Below are positions 33,045 through 41,007 of a stretch of DNA of 64,000 nucleotides, piece after piece. The translations under genes were made by a program, and so were the position numbers. The notes beneath the pieces were generated by a model, which saw only the letters and a program-made list of their open reading frames with translations, did no database searches and was not told the DNA's origin. How positions within the stretch are numbered: position 1 is the stretch's first letter; each line of letters begins with the position of its first letter. This DNA comes from an uncultured Clostridia bacterium (lineage in GTDB: Bacteria; Bacillota; Clostridia; Christensenellales; Borkfalkiaceae): positions 62,001-126,000 of the forward strand of contig CANQWN010000004.1 in the NCBI GenBank assembly GCA_947627575.1, in the 5' to 3' direction.

Positions 33045-36000
33045 ATGCCTGCAAAAAAAGCTGTCGAGGACGTGGAACTCGAAGGCGAACTTTTAAATTA
33101 TGTGTCCTATGCGACGTATTATTGCCGCCGTCCGCTGTTCACGTCTTTTAAAATTTGCAACAGGGGCGAAAAGGTTTTGGAAGGGCTTACCGTGGGGCTT
33201 TGCGGTTCTACGGAACTTATCTTGCCACGCACCGTTCCCGTACCAGAAATTTCCCCCGAAAGCAGCGTGTCGCTGTCCGTAGAGGAGGCGCTTAACCCCA
33301 AATACCTCGCCGATCTGGCTAAACCGGAAAATTGTACCGTCACCGTACAGCTTACGGGCGGTTCGGGCGTTATCTGCACGTTGCAGGCGGATTTGCAGGC
33401 TTTGCCCATAAATTATTTCGGCGGCGTTCCGGGCGACGCGGAAACGCTGGCTTGCTTCGTCCGCCCGCGGCTTGCCGATTGTCAAAAAATATTGGCGGAA
33501 GCGGGCTTGCAACTTAAAACGTGGGGATATTCCTCCGAATGGGCGGGTTACGCCGCAGGCGATAAATCCGCCGTGCGCGGCGCGTTTGCCGCGCTGTTTT
33601 CCGCAATCCGCCGTCAGGAAGTTTCTTCCGCCTTGCAGGAAGACGTCTTTTCCCCCGTGTCCGTGGGCGACGTTTCCCGCATACTTACCGATAAAAGCGC
33701 GTCCCCGCTGGGGATGGCGGCTTTTGCGGCGTCCTGTCTGGAAGCGGCAAAACTAAACCCCGTAATCCTGTTGGGCAAAAACAAAGCGGGCGTGGGGGTA
33801 TGGCTGTACGAAAGCTGTTTTTCCTCCGCCGTGCAGGACGATATGCAACTTATCGAAAAATACGTTGCGGAGGGCGTAAACAACCTCGCCGTGTTCGACG
33901 TGGACGATCTTTTCGCGCACAAAAACGCAAGTTGCGCCACGTCGGAAGCGCATTTTCTTTCCGCGCTGACCCGCGGCGAATATGAAATATGCATAGACGT
34001 AAAGCGTTGCCGCATCGGCGGGCAGTTCCCCATGCCCATAAAGGTAAAGACGGCGGCAGGTTACGAGCTGTTGGATAACAAACAGTTTTCTTACGACGAA
34101 AAACCGGACGAGCTGATAAGATCGCAGGGCTTTGAATACGCCCGCGCCGCTTCCAAAGATAAAAATTGGCAGCGCAGACTGCTTGACCTTTCGCTTAAAA
34201 ACAACCTCCTCAATTTCCGCTATACGCGCGATTGTCTGCACATAGTGTGCGCTTCGGCGGCGGGCTTTACGGCGGATTGCGCCTGTGCCGACAAATTTAC
34301 GCTTACCCCGTCGGAAAGCGAAAAACTTCCGCCCTTCGGCGGCGGCGCGCAGATACGCAACCTCGCCGAACTTATATCCATAGAGATGAAGGGCGGGACT
34401 ATGCGTTGCGCTTCTTCTGCGGAAAACCTTAACGAGGTTACCTCGTCGCTTATCCGCAAGGCGCGCGCCGCAGAGGAGGAAGCGGGCGCAAAGACCCTCT
34501 ACCTCGCAGTCGGCTTCCTCGGCTGGAAATACGACGGGGAAAAAGAGCTTAAATACGCGCCTATAACTTTGCTTCCCGTAGTTTTAAAACGCTTGAAGGG
34601 CAAGGGCGCGGCGGTGGAAATTTCGGAAGAATGTGAAGTGAACACCACCCTTCTGGAATTTTTGAAACAGGAATTCGACGTGGACCTCCGCGGCATAGAG
34701 GACGGCGGGCTTACCCCCGCCGAGGCTTTGGCGGCTTTCCGTTCCAAAACCGCGGACAGGCGCGGGTGGAAAGTTTTCGAGGACGTATATCTTTCGCACT
34801 TCACGTTCGCGCGCTACGCAATGTGGGCGGACGTAAAAAACAATATAAACGAATACAGGCGCAACCCGATAATAGAGGGGTTGCTTACCAACGCCAACAC
34901 GCTTACGGACAACAAACTTTCGGCGGCGGGAGAGGACGACGCAGACCCCTGCGCCGTGCTTACCCCGCTTGCTTGCGACAGCACGCAGTACGCGGCGGTT
35001 GCGCAGTCGGCAAAGGGCGCAACGTTCGTGCTTCACGGACCTCCCGGCACCGGCAAAAGCCAAACTATAACAAACATAATCGCCAACGCCCTCGCTTCGG
35101 GCAAGCGGGTGCTGTTCGTGGCTGAAAAGCAGGCGGCGTTGCAGGTGGTTGAAAAGCGCCTTAAAGACATAGGGCTGGGCGACTTCTGCCTCAATCTCCA
35201 TTCGGGTAAAGCCGACAAGGCGGAAATAGTGCGCTCTATCGAAAACACTCTTTCGCTTTCCGCCGGCGCGGAAGACGATAAGTTCGCCGCGGTGGGGGCA
35301 AGGATAGCCGCTTTGCGCTCCGACTTGAAGCAGCCTTCCGCCGCCCTGCACAAAAAGCGCCGCCTCGGCGTTTCCGTGTACGAGGGCATACTGTATTACC
35401 TGCAAAACAAATCCGCGCCCGAACTTATCAATATCGAAAGTTCTTTCTACGATTCGCTTACCGCCGCCAAATTGGAGGAATACGAGCGTATGCTTTCCGT
35501 CGCGCAGGCGGCGGCAAAGGAATGCGGCGGAATTTACCGTTCGCCTTTTTCGGGCATAAATCTCACTTCCTGCGATAAGGACGTAAAAACTTCCGTCCTC
35601 TGCAGTGCGGAAGTGGTTCTGGCGGAATTAAAACATCTCAAAAACTATCTCGGGCTGTTCCTCGAAGCGTTCAATCAGAAGATAAGCACGTTCACGGACG
35701 TAAAACTTGAAAATCTGATAGGGATAGTCCGCACTTTAAAGTCGGGCGAACTTGAAAAATTTTTCTGTTGCGACGAGGCGGAATTTTACAAATTTTACAA
35801 CGCAAATCTCCGTTACGACAGCGAGGTAAAGCATTGGCTTAACACTTTCCGCGCCCTCCCCGATATAGAAAAATACGCGGACGATATCGAAAGCGAGCTG
35901 GATAAGTGGGGCGAAAATCACCGTTCGTCCAAAATTCTGCTCGCCGTGATAAAGCGCATAAACCGCCTTGCCCCCGCGCCGCTTAAAGAAAGCGAGGAGG

Positions 36001-38648
36001 CGGAATGGATAAAGCGCGCCTACGAAATTGAAAAAGCCCGCGCAATGATACTTTCTTCCACGGATTTAAGCCGCAATTTTTCCTACCGCGGCAGTATAAA
36101 CGACAGAAAGCGGGAAGAATTTTTAAAGCCCCTCTACAACCTTCACGGCGTCTGCGCAAAGGTGTTTATGGATTACAATGCGGACGCGTTCAACAGCGCC
36201 TGCGCGGGCGCGGGCGGCACTTTCGCGCCGTTGCTTTCGGGCTTTCTTACGGCGGCGGACGGCTTTGTGCGCGCGTGCGAAAATTTCCGCGAAACGGTAA
36301 AGGCGGATGCGCAGCTGTTTGAAAATTGCGACCTGTTTGAAAAATATTCTTCCAAATGCGCCGCGCTTATAGATAATATCGATATGTTGCCCGCGTGGTG
36401 TATGTATAAATCCACAGCCAAAAAACTTGACGATTGCGGGCTTACTTTCCTTACCGACGCGATGGAAAGCGGCAGGATAAGCGGCAAACAGATACTTTCT
36501 TCTTTCCGCAAAAACGTCTACCGCAACTTCATTCAAACGAACATACCCGCGGACGAATACCTTTCCGTGTTCTCCGCCAGCGTGATGGAAGAGGACGCCG
36601 CGGCTTTCGCCCGCGCTCTGGAAGAATTTTCCTCGCTGACCCGCGCAAAAATTCGCGCCGAGCTTGTTTCGCGCCTGCCTTCCAAAGAGACGGAGGGCGC
36701 GCTCGCCGTCGAGCTGATGACCTTCCAGCGCAGCGTAAAGGGCAATATGCGTTCGCTTAACCTCCGCACGCTGTTTTCCGAAATTCCCGAACTTTTGCGC
36801 GTAACTTCGCCGTGTATGCTGATGAGCCCCATAACCGTCTCGCAATATCTGCCGCCGTCAACCGACCTTTTCGATATGGTTATTTTCGACGAGGCGTCGC
36901 AGATGCCCACGTGCGAAGCGGTGCCCTCGCTCGCCCGCGCAAAAAGCGCGGTTATAGTGGGCGACCCCAAGCAGATGCCCCCCACGGCGTTCTTTATGGG
37001 CGGCGGGCAGGACGAGGACAACCCCGAAACGGAAGATTTGGAATCCGTCCTCGACGATTGCCTCGCTTTGGGCATTCCCGAAATGCACCTCATCTGGCAT
37101 TACCGCAGCAAGCACGAAAGTTTAATAGCTTTTTCCAACGTCAGCTACTATTCCAACAAGCTGTGCACTTTCCCCTCGCCCGACGCGCTTGACAGCAAAG
37201 TTAAATTGCGCTACGCGGAGGACGGAGTATACGACAGGGGGCAAAGCAAATGCAACAAAAAGGAAGCCGAATTGCTTGTGGCGGAAGTTGTAAGGCGGCT
37301 TAAAGACGAACGCCTTAAAAAATCCAGCATAGGCGTGGTAACTTTCAGCGCGCCCCAACAGGTGTATATCGAAAAACTTCTAAATAAAGCCATATCTTCC
37401 GCCGGGCTGGACGACGCGGCGTATTCCCGCGAGGAACCGCTGTTCGTCAAAAATCTGGAAAACGTTCAGGGCGACGAGAGGGACGTAATCCTGTTTTCCG
37501 TCTGCTACGGTCCCGATTCTTCAGGCAAAATATCCCTCAACTTCGGACCGCTTAATCAATTCGGCGGTTGGCGCCGTCTGAACGTCGCAGTATCCCGCGC
37601 CCGCGAGGAAATGATAGTTTTCTCGTCCATGCGCTATTCTATGATAGATTTGTCCCGCACCACTTCGCGCGGCGTGGCAGGGCTTAAAGCCTTTCTCGAA
37701 TTTGCCGAAAAGGGCAGGACGAGCATCTCCGTAAAAAGCGACGAAATTATTTTGAACAAGACGGGCATAGGCAAGTATATCGCGGAAGAGCTGTCCGGCT
37801 ACGGCTACGATTGCCGTTGCGACGTGGGCGTTTCCGATTTCAAGATAGACGTAGCCGTGCTTAATCCCCGCAACAAGCGCGAATTTATTCTCGCGATACT
37901 CTGCGACGGACCCCATCCGTTTTCAGTCAAGGATAGGTTCGTAATGCAGGTGCAGACGTTAAAGCGCAACAATTGGAACGTCTATAAACTGTATTCGATA
38001 AACTTCTTCAACAATCCCAAGCGCGAAATCAAAAAAATAAAGGATTATCTCGATAGGCTTACCAACGGCGTAAAAAACGTTGCCGCGGGTTTTAAAAAGC
38101 CCTACAAAACGTCTGCGTTCACGCCGAGGGACGAGGACGCGGCTTTCGTGCTCGCGCCCGAAAACGAGGGCGAAATACTCCGCGCGCTTAAAGCTACGGT
38201 AAGCGCGGAGGAACCCATTTCCTCGCAGTTCCTTATAAAGCGCACGCTTTCGCTGTTCGGCGTTGCAAAGTGCGGCGTAAAGACAGAAAGCCGCCTGCGC
38301 GGGCTGATATCAAAGTGCGGTTTTTCTTCCGTGGAAGTGATGGGAACGGTGTATTACGGCAGGACGGAAAAATGTTTTTCCTACGATAGGTACAGGGCGG
38401 AGGAGGGCGCGCAGGTGCGTTCTTCGGACGCGGACTACACGCCGTTCGACGTGATTTCGGCAATACGCGCGATATTGCTCGGCAAAGTGAGTATGTACGC
38501 GGACGAACTTATCCCCGCCGTGTTGAAGGAACTTAAAGTTCCCCGCCAGACGGAAAAACTTTGCTCGTTCGTTTCCGCCTGCATAGACGAAGGGGTGCGC
38601 CGCGGACTGCTTGTCCGTTCGGTTTCGGATAAAATATCTCTCGTATAA
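33045..38648 (+). CDS. Hhe-like protein: DUF4011, SF1 helicase, Vsr/MTES_1575-like nuclease, DUF3320
   Basis: An 1867-residue protein with a recognisable order of domains. Residues 1-360: an N-terminal beta-rich and degenerate transglutaminase-like region. From about 372: DUF4011, starting WQRRLLDLSLKNNLLNFR. About 660: helicase Walker A HGPPGTGKSQT; about 1285: Walker B VIFDEASQMP and GDPKQMPPT; about 1470-1540: NVQGDERDVILFS and RLNVAVSRARE. About 1590-1680: a Vsr-like endonuclease domain with SDFKIDVAVL and ILCDG (many relatives have a Glu as xECDG). About 1720-1867: DUF3320. This architecture equals the anti-phage protein named Hhe in defence-island surveys. The start is ATG at 33045 with GGAGAG upstream; the frame is open from 32991 but that ATG lies in the promoter. 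Confidence 0.85.
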   Translation: MPAKKAVEDVELEGELLNYVSYATYYCRRPLFTSFKICNRGEKVLEGLTVGLCGSTELILPRTVPVPEISPESSVSLSVEEALNPKYLADLAKPENCTVTVQLTGGSGVICTLQADLQALPINYFGGVPGDAETLACFVRPRLADCQKILAEAGLQLKTWGYSSEWAGYAAGDKSAVRGAFAALFSAIRRQEVSSALQEDVFSPVSVGDVSRILTDKSASPLGMAAFAASCLEAAKLNPVILLGKNKAGVGVWLYESCFSSAVQDDMQLIEKYVAEGVNNLAVFDVDDLFAHKNASCATSEAHFLSALTRGEYEICIDVKRCRIGGQFPMPIKVKTAAGYELLDNKQFSYDEKPDELIRSQGFEYARAASKDKNWQRRLLDLSLKNNLLNFRYTRDCLHIVCASAAGFTADCACADKFTLTPSESEKLPPFGGGAQIRNLAELISIEMKGGTMRCASSAENLNEVTSSLIRKARAAEEEAGAKTLYLAVGFLGWKYDGEKELKYAPITLLPVVLKRLKGKGAAVEISEECEVNTTLLEFLKQEFDVDLRGIEDGGLTPAEALAAFRSKTADRRGWKVFEDVYLSHFTFARYAMWADVKNNINEYRRNPIIEGLLTNANTLTDNKLSAAGEDDADPCAVLTPLACDSTQYAAVAQSAKGATFVLHGPPGTGKSQTITNIIANALASGKRVLFVAEKQAALQVVEKRLKDIGLGDFCLNLHSGKADKAEIVRSIENTLSLSAGAEDDKFAAVGARIAALRSDLKQPSAALHKKRRLGVSVYEGILYYLQNKSAPELINIESSFYDSLTAAKLEEYERMLSVAQAAAKECGGIYRSPFSGINLTSCDKDVKTSVLCSAEVVLAELKHLKNYLGLFLEAFNQKISTFTDVKLENLIGIVRTLKSGELEKFFCCDEAEFYKFYNANLRYDSEVKHWLNTFRALPDIEKYADDIESELDKWGENHRSSKILLAVIKRINRLAPAPLKESEEAEWIKRAYEIEKARAMILSSTDLSRNFSYRGSINDRKREEFLKPLYNLHGVCAKVFMDYNADAFNSACAGAGGTFAPLLSGFLTAADGFVRACENFRETVKADAQLFENCDLFEKYSSKCAALIDNIDMLPAWCMYKSTAKKLDDCGLTFLTDAMESGRISGKQILSSFRKNVYRNFIQTNIPADEYLSVFSASVMEEDAAAFARALEEFSSLTRAKIRAELVSRLPSKETEGALAVELMTFQRSVKGNMRSLNLRTLFSEIPELLRVTSPCMLMSPITVSQYLPPSTDLFDMVIFDEASQMPTCEAVPSLARAKSAVIVGDPKQMPPTAFFMGGGQDEDNPETEDLESVLDDCLALGIPEMHLIWHYRSKHESLIAFSNVSYYSNKLCTFPSPDALDSKVKLRYAEDGVYDRGQSKCNKKEAELLVAEVVRRLKDERLKKSSIGVVTFSAPQQVYIEKLLNKAISSAGLDDAAYSREEPLFVKNLENVQGDERDVILFSVCYGPDSSGKISLNFGPLNQFGGWRRLNVAVSRAREEMIVFSSMRYSMIDLSRTTSRGVAGLKAFLEFAEKGRTSISVKSDEIILNKTGIGKYIAEELSGYGYDCRCDVGVSDFKIDVAVLNPRNKREFILAILCDGPHPFSVKDRFVMQVQTLKRNNWNVYKLYSINFFNNPKREIKKIKDYLDRLTNGVKNVAAGFKKPYKTSAFTPRDEDAAFVLAPENEGEILRALKATVSAEEPISSQFLIKRTLSLFGVAKCGVKTESRLRGLISKCGFSSVEVMGTVYYGRTEKCFSYDRYRAEEGAQVRSSDADYTPFDVISAIRAILLGKVSMYADELIPAVLKELKVPRQTEKLCSFVSACIDEGVRRGLLVRSVSDKISLV

Positions 38649-38658
38649 AACGCAGTTC

Positions 38659-38679
38659 GGCGCGGCATATTGCCGCGCC
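38659..38679 (+). other. Hairpin without T-run after the Hhe-like gene
   Basis: GGCGCGGCA (38659-38667) pairs with TGCCGCGCC (38671-38679), loop TAT. There is no T-run on either strand, so it probably stabilises an mRNA end instead of terminating. Confidence 0.45.
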
Positions 38680-38703
38680 AAACATAAAAAACGCCTGTAA
38701 AAT

Positions 38704-38745
38704 ACGGGGCTTCGCAATCTCTGCGAAGCCCCGTTTGTCTGTCTT
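38704..38745. terminator. Bidirectional terminator between the Hhe-like gene and the 38748 gene
   Basis: A 13-bp stem, ACGGGGCTTCGCA (38704-38716) with TGCGAAGCCCCGT (38722-38734). Followed on + by TTGTCTGTCTT and on the minus strand by ATTTTACAGG. Confidence 0.75.
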
Positions 38746-38747
38746 AA

Positions 38748-39830
38748 TCAATTATTGATGGTGGGACGGAAGCTGTATACGTTGGGCAACTGTTCCCTGA
38801 CAAACGTCTTGTACTTTTTGCCCGCGGATTCAAACAGCACAAACACTCTGTTTTTTATGTTGCAAAGCCCTTCCGACATACAGGGTATCGAATATTCCGC
38901 GCTTAAAAACCTGTTGTCAAGATAGTACAAATCGCATCTTTGCCCGTCCTCCGCCTTGAACAGGGAAGAACCGTAATTGCCCGTCCTCGTCGCCGTGGCT
39001 TTGTCGTATACAAGTATGCGTGAGTTGGAAAGCCCCCAGCTTTGCGAAAGCACTATGGCGTCGTCCGTAAACGCTATGCCCTGAATTTTTTCGGGCAGAG
39101 AAAACGCCTTGTATATGGCGGGCACGCTTTTGCCGTTCACCGTTGTGGTGATAAGTCCGTATTTCGTGGTGGAACGTACCCTGTATCTGTAACAAACCGC
39201 TTTGTGCTGCGCGCCGCCCTTGCCCTCGCCGTCGGTGGGGGTGGTAAAGTGGTGCAGTTCGTTTGTTTCGTAATTGCCCTTGCGGTAAAATTCGCCCGCG
39301 TAGAAGTAAGTTCCGTCAAAACTGCAAAAACTTGCGTTGCAGTTGGCGTCGAACGTGGCGTTTACGTCAACGCTTTCTTTGGCTTTGGCTTTTTCCAATA
39401 TGCCGCTGTACTTTATGCATATTATTTCGCCGTCGTTGGCTACCCATAAAAACTGCCCGTCTGTGGCAACGCCGCCGCAATGCCCCGTGCAAAGCGTTCC
39501 GTCGGGATATTTAATCGTAAAATACCCCAACTCGCCCGTCTTTTCGCCCACTACGTACACGCGGGAAGGAGAGCCGTCAAGCATATAACAGCTTATAAAA
39601 TAGTATTGTTGCGTGCCGGTTACGGCGCTTTCGCCGGAAGTTTCTTCATATTTGTTCCCTATGCCCTGCGGCACCGCGCCGTCCTTAAGCCCGGGTATTG
39701 CAATTTCTTTTTTGAACCCCTTGAAATCGCCGTAGTAATCACAGCAGAACCAGGAGAACAAAAAAACCGCAAGCACTACAAATACCGAACAAACGGATAT
39801 AAGCGAAATGAACAACTTCTTATGTTTCAT
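38748..39830 (-). CDS. Membrane-anchored extracellular protein, beta-propeller-like, unknown function
   Basis: A 360-residue protein with an N-terminal hydrophobic helix (residues 7-29) that could be a signal peptide or anchor; there is no lipobox. The rest is extracellular in character: many short beta-strand phrases such as RVYVVGEKTGELGYF, GVATDGQFLWVANDG, ASFCSFDGTYFYAGEFY and RILVYDKATATRTGNYGSS, spaced like blades of a propeller. I recognise no catalytic motif. It lies alone on the minus strand between terminators. The ATG at 39830 has no Shine-Dalgarno, but an extended -10 box with a TTGCTT -35 ends six bases before it, indicating a leaderless mRNA. Confidence 0.75.
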   Translation of the reverse strand: MKHKKLFISLISVCSVFVVLAVFLFSWFCCDYYGDFKGFKKEIAIPGLKDGAVPQGIGNKYEETSGESAVTGTQQYYFISCYMLDGSPSRVYVVGEKTGELGYFTIKYPDGTLCTGHCGGVATDGQFLWVANDGEIICIKYSGILEKAKAKESVDVNATFDANCNASFCSFDGTYFYAGEFYRKGNYETNELHHFTTPTDGEGKGGAQHKAVCYRYRVRSTTKYGLITTTVNGKSVPAIYKAFSLPEKIQGIAFTDDAIVLSQSWGLSNSRILVYDKATATRTGNYGSSLFKAEDGQRCDLYYLDNRFLSAEYSIPCMSEGLCNIKNRVFVLFESAGKKYKTFVREQLPNVYSFRPTINN

Positions 39831-39836
39831 AAATCA

Positions 39837-39865
39837 ATTATAACAATCGTCCGTAAAAAAAGCAA
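39837..39865 (-). promoter_or_regulatory. Promoter of the 38748-39830 gene, leaderless arrangement
   Basis: On the minus strand, TTGCTT (39860-39865), a 17-bp spacer and TATAAT (39837-39842) with an extended TGT in front. Six bases separate the -10 box from the ATG. Confidence 0.75.
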
Positions 39866-39893
39866 ACAAAAAATCGGAACAGTATAAATTACG

Positions 39894-39925
39894 GCAAAAA
39901 AATTGCGGAAATGAAAATTTCCGCA
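39894..39925 (-). terminator. Terminator of the 39940-40672 gene pair
   Basis: TGCGGAAAT (39904-39912) pairs with ATTTCCGCA (39917-39925); read on the minus strand the stem is followed by AATTTTTTTG. Confidence 0.85.
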
Positions 39926-39939
39926 CCGTTCCGCACTGT

Positions 39940-40299
39940 TTAACCGAATATTCCCTTCAAAATCAACCCGAAAAGGAAGGTTGCCGCCGCGCCTATAAAC
40001 GCAAGCCCTATCTTGTAAAGCGCTTCCCTGCGCCTCTGTTTTTCCGCCCGCTTAAACGCAAAGCCGCTGTCTTTCAGGTTTATAACGTACATCCGCTCGC
40101 CTTTGCGTTCGGAGGAAATCATTTCAAAATACCCGTCGCATTTCAACCCGTACATAATTTCTTCCAGCCGCTCGCGCGTGTATTGCCGCCTCGACGGCAA
40201 CAGCGACATTATTTCGGGGAGGGAGACAAGGCACCCTTCCGTGCCGTCGCACAAATCGTATACGGCAGACATAACTTCGCTTTCATATTTGTTCAGCAT
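39940..40299 (-). CDS. Winged-helix-like small protein with C-terminal membrane anchor (paralogue B)
   Basis: A 119-residue protein. Residues 1-75 look like a winged helix: helices MLNKYESEVMSAVYDL and RQYTRERLEEIMYGLKCDG, then a two-stranded wing FEMISSERKGERMYVINLKD. A basic segment (KRAEKQRRREALY) leads into one transmembrane helix (about 95-117) at the very C-terminus, giving a tail-anchored arrangement with the DNA-binding-like domain in the cytoplasm. The gene directly upstream encodes a protein of the same layout, with matching TRERLEEIMYGLKCDGYFE/TREELERALRALESNGFID segments. Function unknown. It begins one base after the upstream stop. Confidence 0.72.
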   Translation of the reverse strand: MLNKYESEVMSAVYDLCDGTEGCLVSLPEIMSLLPSRRQYTRERLEEIMYGLKCDGYFEMISSERKGERMYVINLKDSGFAFKRAEKQRRREALYKIGLAFIGAAATFLFGLILKGIFG

Positions 40300-40300
40300 A

Positions 40301-40672
40301 TCACACCAGCGCGAATATAAGCGAAATTATAAAACTTCCCAACGCTCCGCCCGCAAACGCGCATATGAAGATAAATTCGGAATGGGTGGGGTGAGTTTTT
40401 TCGGCGGGGACGGGCGCGGGCGGCGGGGCGGGCTGTTCTTCGGGTTGATATTCTTTCAGTCCGGCAACGCAGTACATATCGCCCTTGTTGTATTTCAGGT
40501 CTATAAATCCGTTGCTTTCAAGCGCGCGTAGGGCGCGTTCAAGTTCCTCGCGCGTCTTTTCGGAGCCTTCGGGGAAGTTTTCCGTAAATTCGTCCGCGGA
40601 AATTACGGCGTACTTGCCGTTGCCCGTTTGGGAATTTATTTTATTTAAAACATTTACGCAAATTCTGTCCAT
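40301..40672 (-). CDS. Winged-helix-like small protein with C-terminal membrane anchor (paralogue A)
   Basis: A 123-residue protein of the same design as its downstream neighbour: a winged-helix-like N-terminal domain (1-75; TREELERALRALESNGFIDL is the recognition-helix region, MYCVAGLKEY the wing), then a proline-rich linker (EEQPAPPPAPVPAEKTH) and one C-terminal transmembrane helix (about 98-122). The two probably arose by duplication, though they are now diverged. No clear Shine-Dalgarno is seen before the ATG at 40672; a TATAAT-like box lies at 40702-40707 on the minus strand. The function is unknown; a membrane-tethered regulator is one possibility. Confidence 0.72.
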   Translation of the reverse strand: MDRICVNVLNKINSQTGNGKYAVISADEFTENFPEGSEKTREELERALRALESNGFIDLKYNKGDMYCVAGLKEYQPEEQPAPPPAPVPAEKTHPTHSEFIFICAFAGGALGSFIISLIFALV

Positions 40673-40707
40673 CTGTTTGTATATGGACGTTTTTTGCGCA
40701 AATTATA

Positions 40708-41007
40708 CTATTTTACCGTCTGTGCCCAGATAAATCCGCCGATAAAAAACGCGCCGAACGCGGCAAGCAGTACGTACGCCGTTATCCGCAGGGCGATAAG
40801 CGCTTTAAAATCGTTTTTGCCCCGCTGTATCTTTTCAAACGCCAGCGCGGCGGTTTCGCAGATTATCGCGGCGATCACGCCGTAAATTTTCAGCACGAAA
40901 AACGCCAGCGTAAACAACGCCGCGCCCGCGGCGGCAAGCGCCGCCCCAACGTAAGCGTAAGTTTTTTTATCGTATTTTTCCTCTTCTTCGTCGCGCCGTT
41001 TTTTCAT
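40708..41007 (-). CDS. Small three-helix membrane protein, unknown function
   Basis: A 99-residue protein beginning with a highly charged cytoplasmic stretch (MKKRRDEEEEKYDKK) and then three hydrophobic segments near residues 17-38, 40-57 and 70-95. I recognise no family. Its ATG overlaps the stop of the NFACT gene (ATGA), so it is translationally coupled to it. Confidence 0.72.
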   Translation of the reverse strand: MKKRRDEEEEKYDKKTYAYVGAALAAAGAALFTLAFFVLKIYGVIAAIICETAALAFEKIQRGKNDFKALIALRITAYVLLAAFGAFFIGGFIWAQTVK

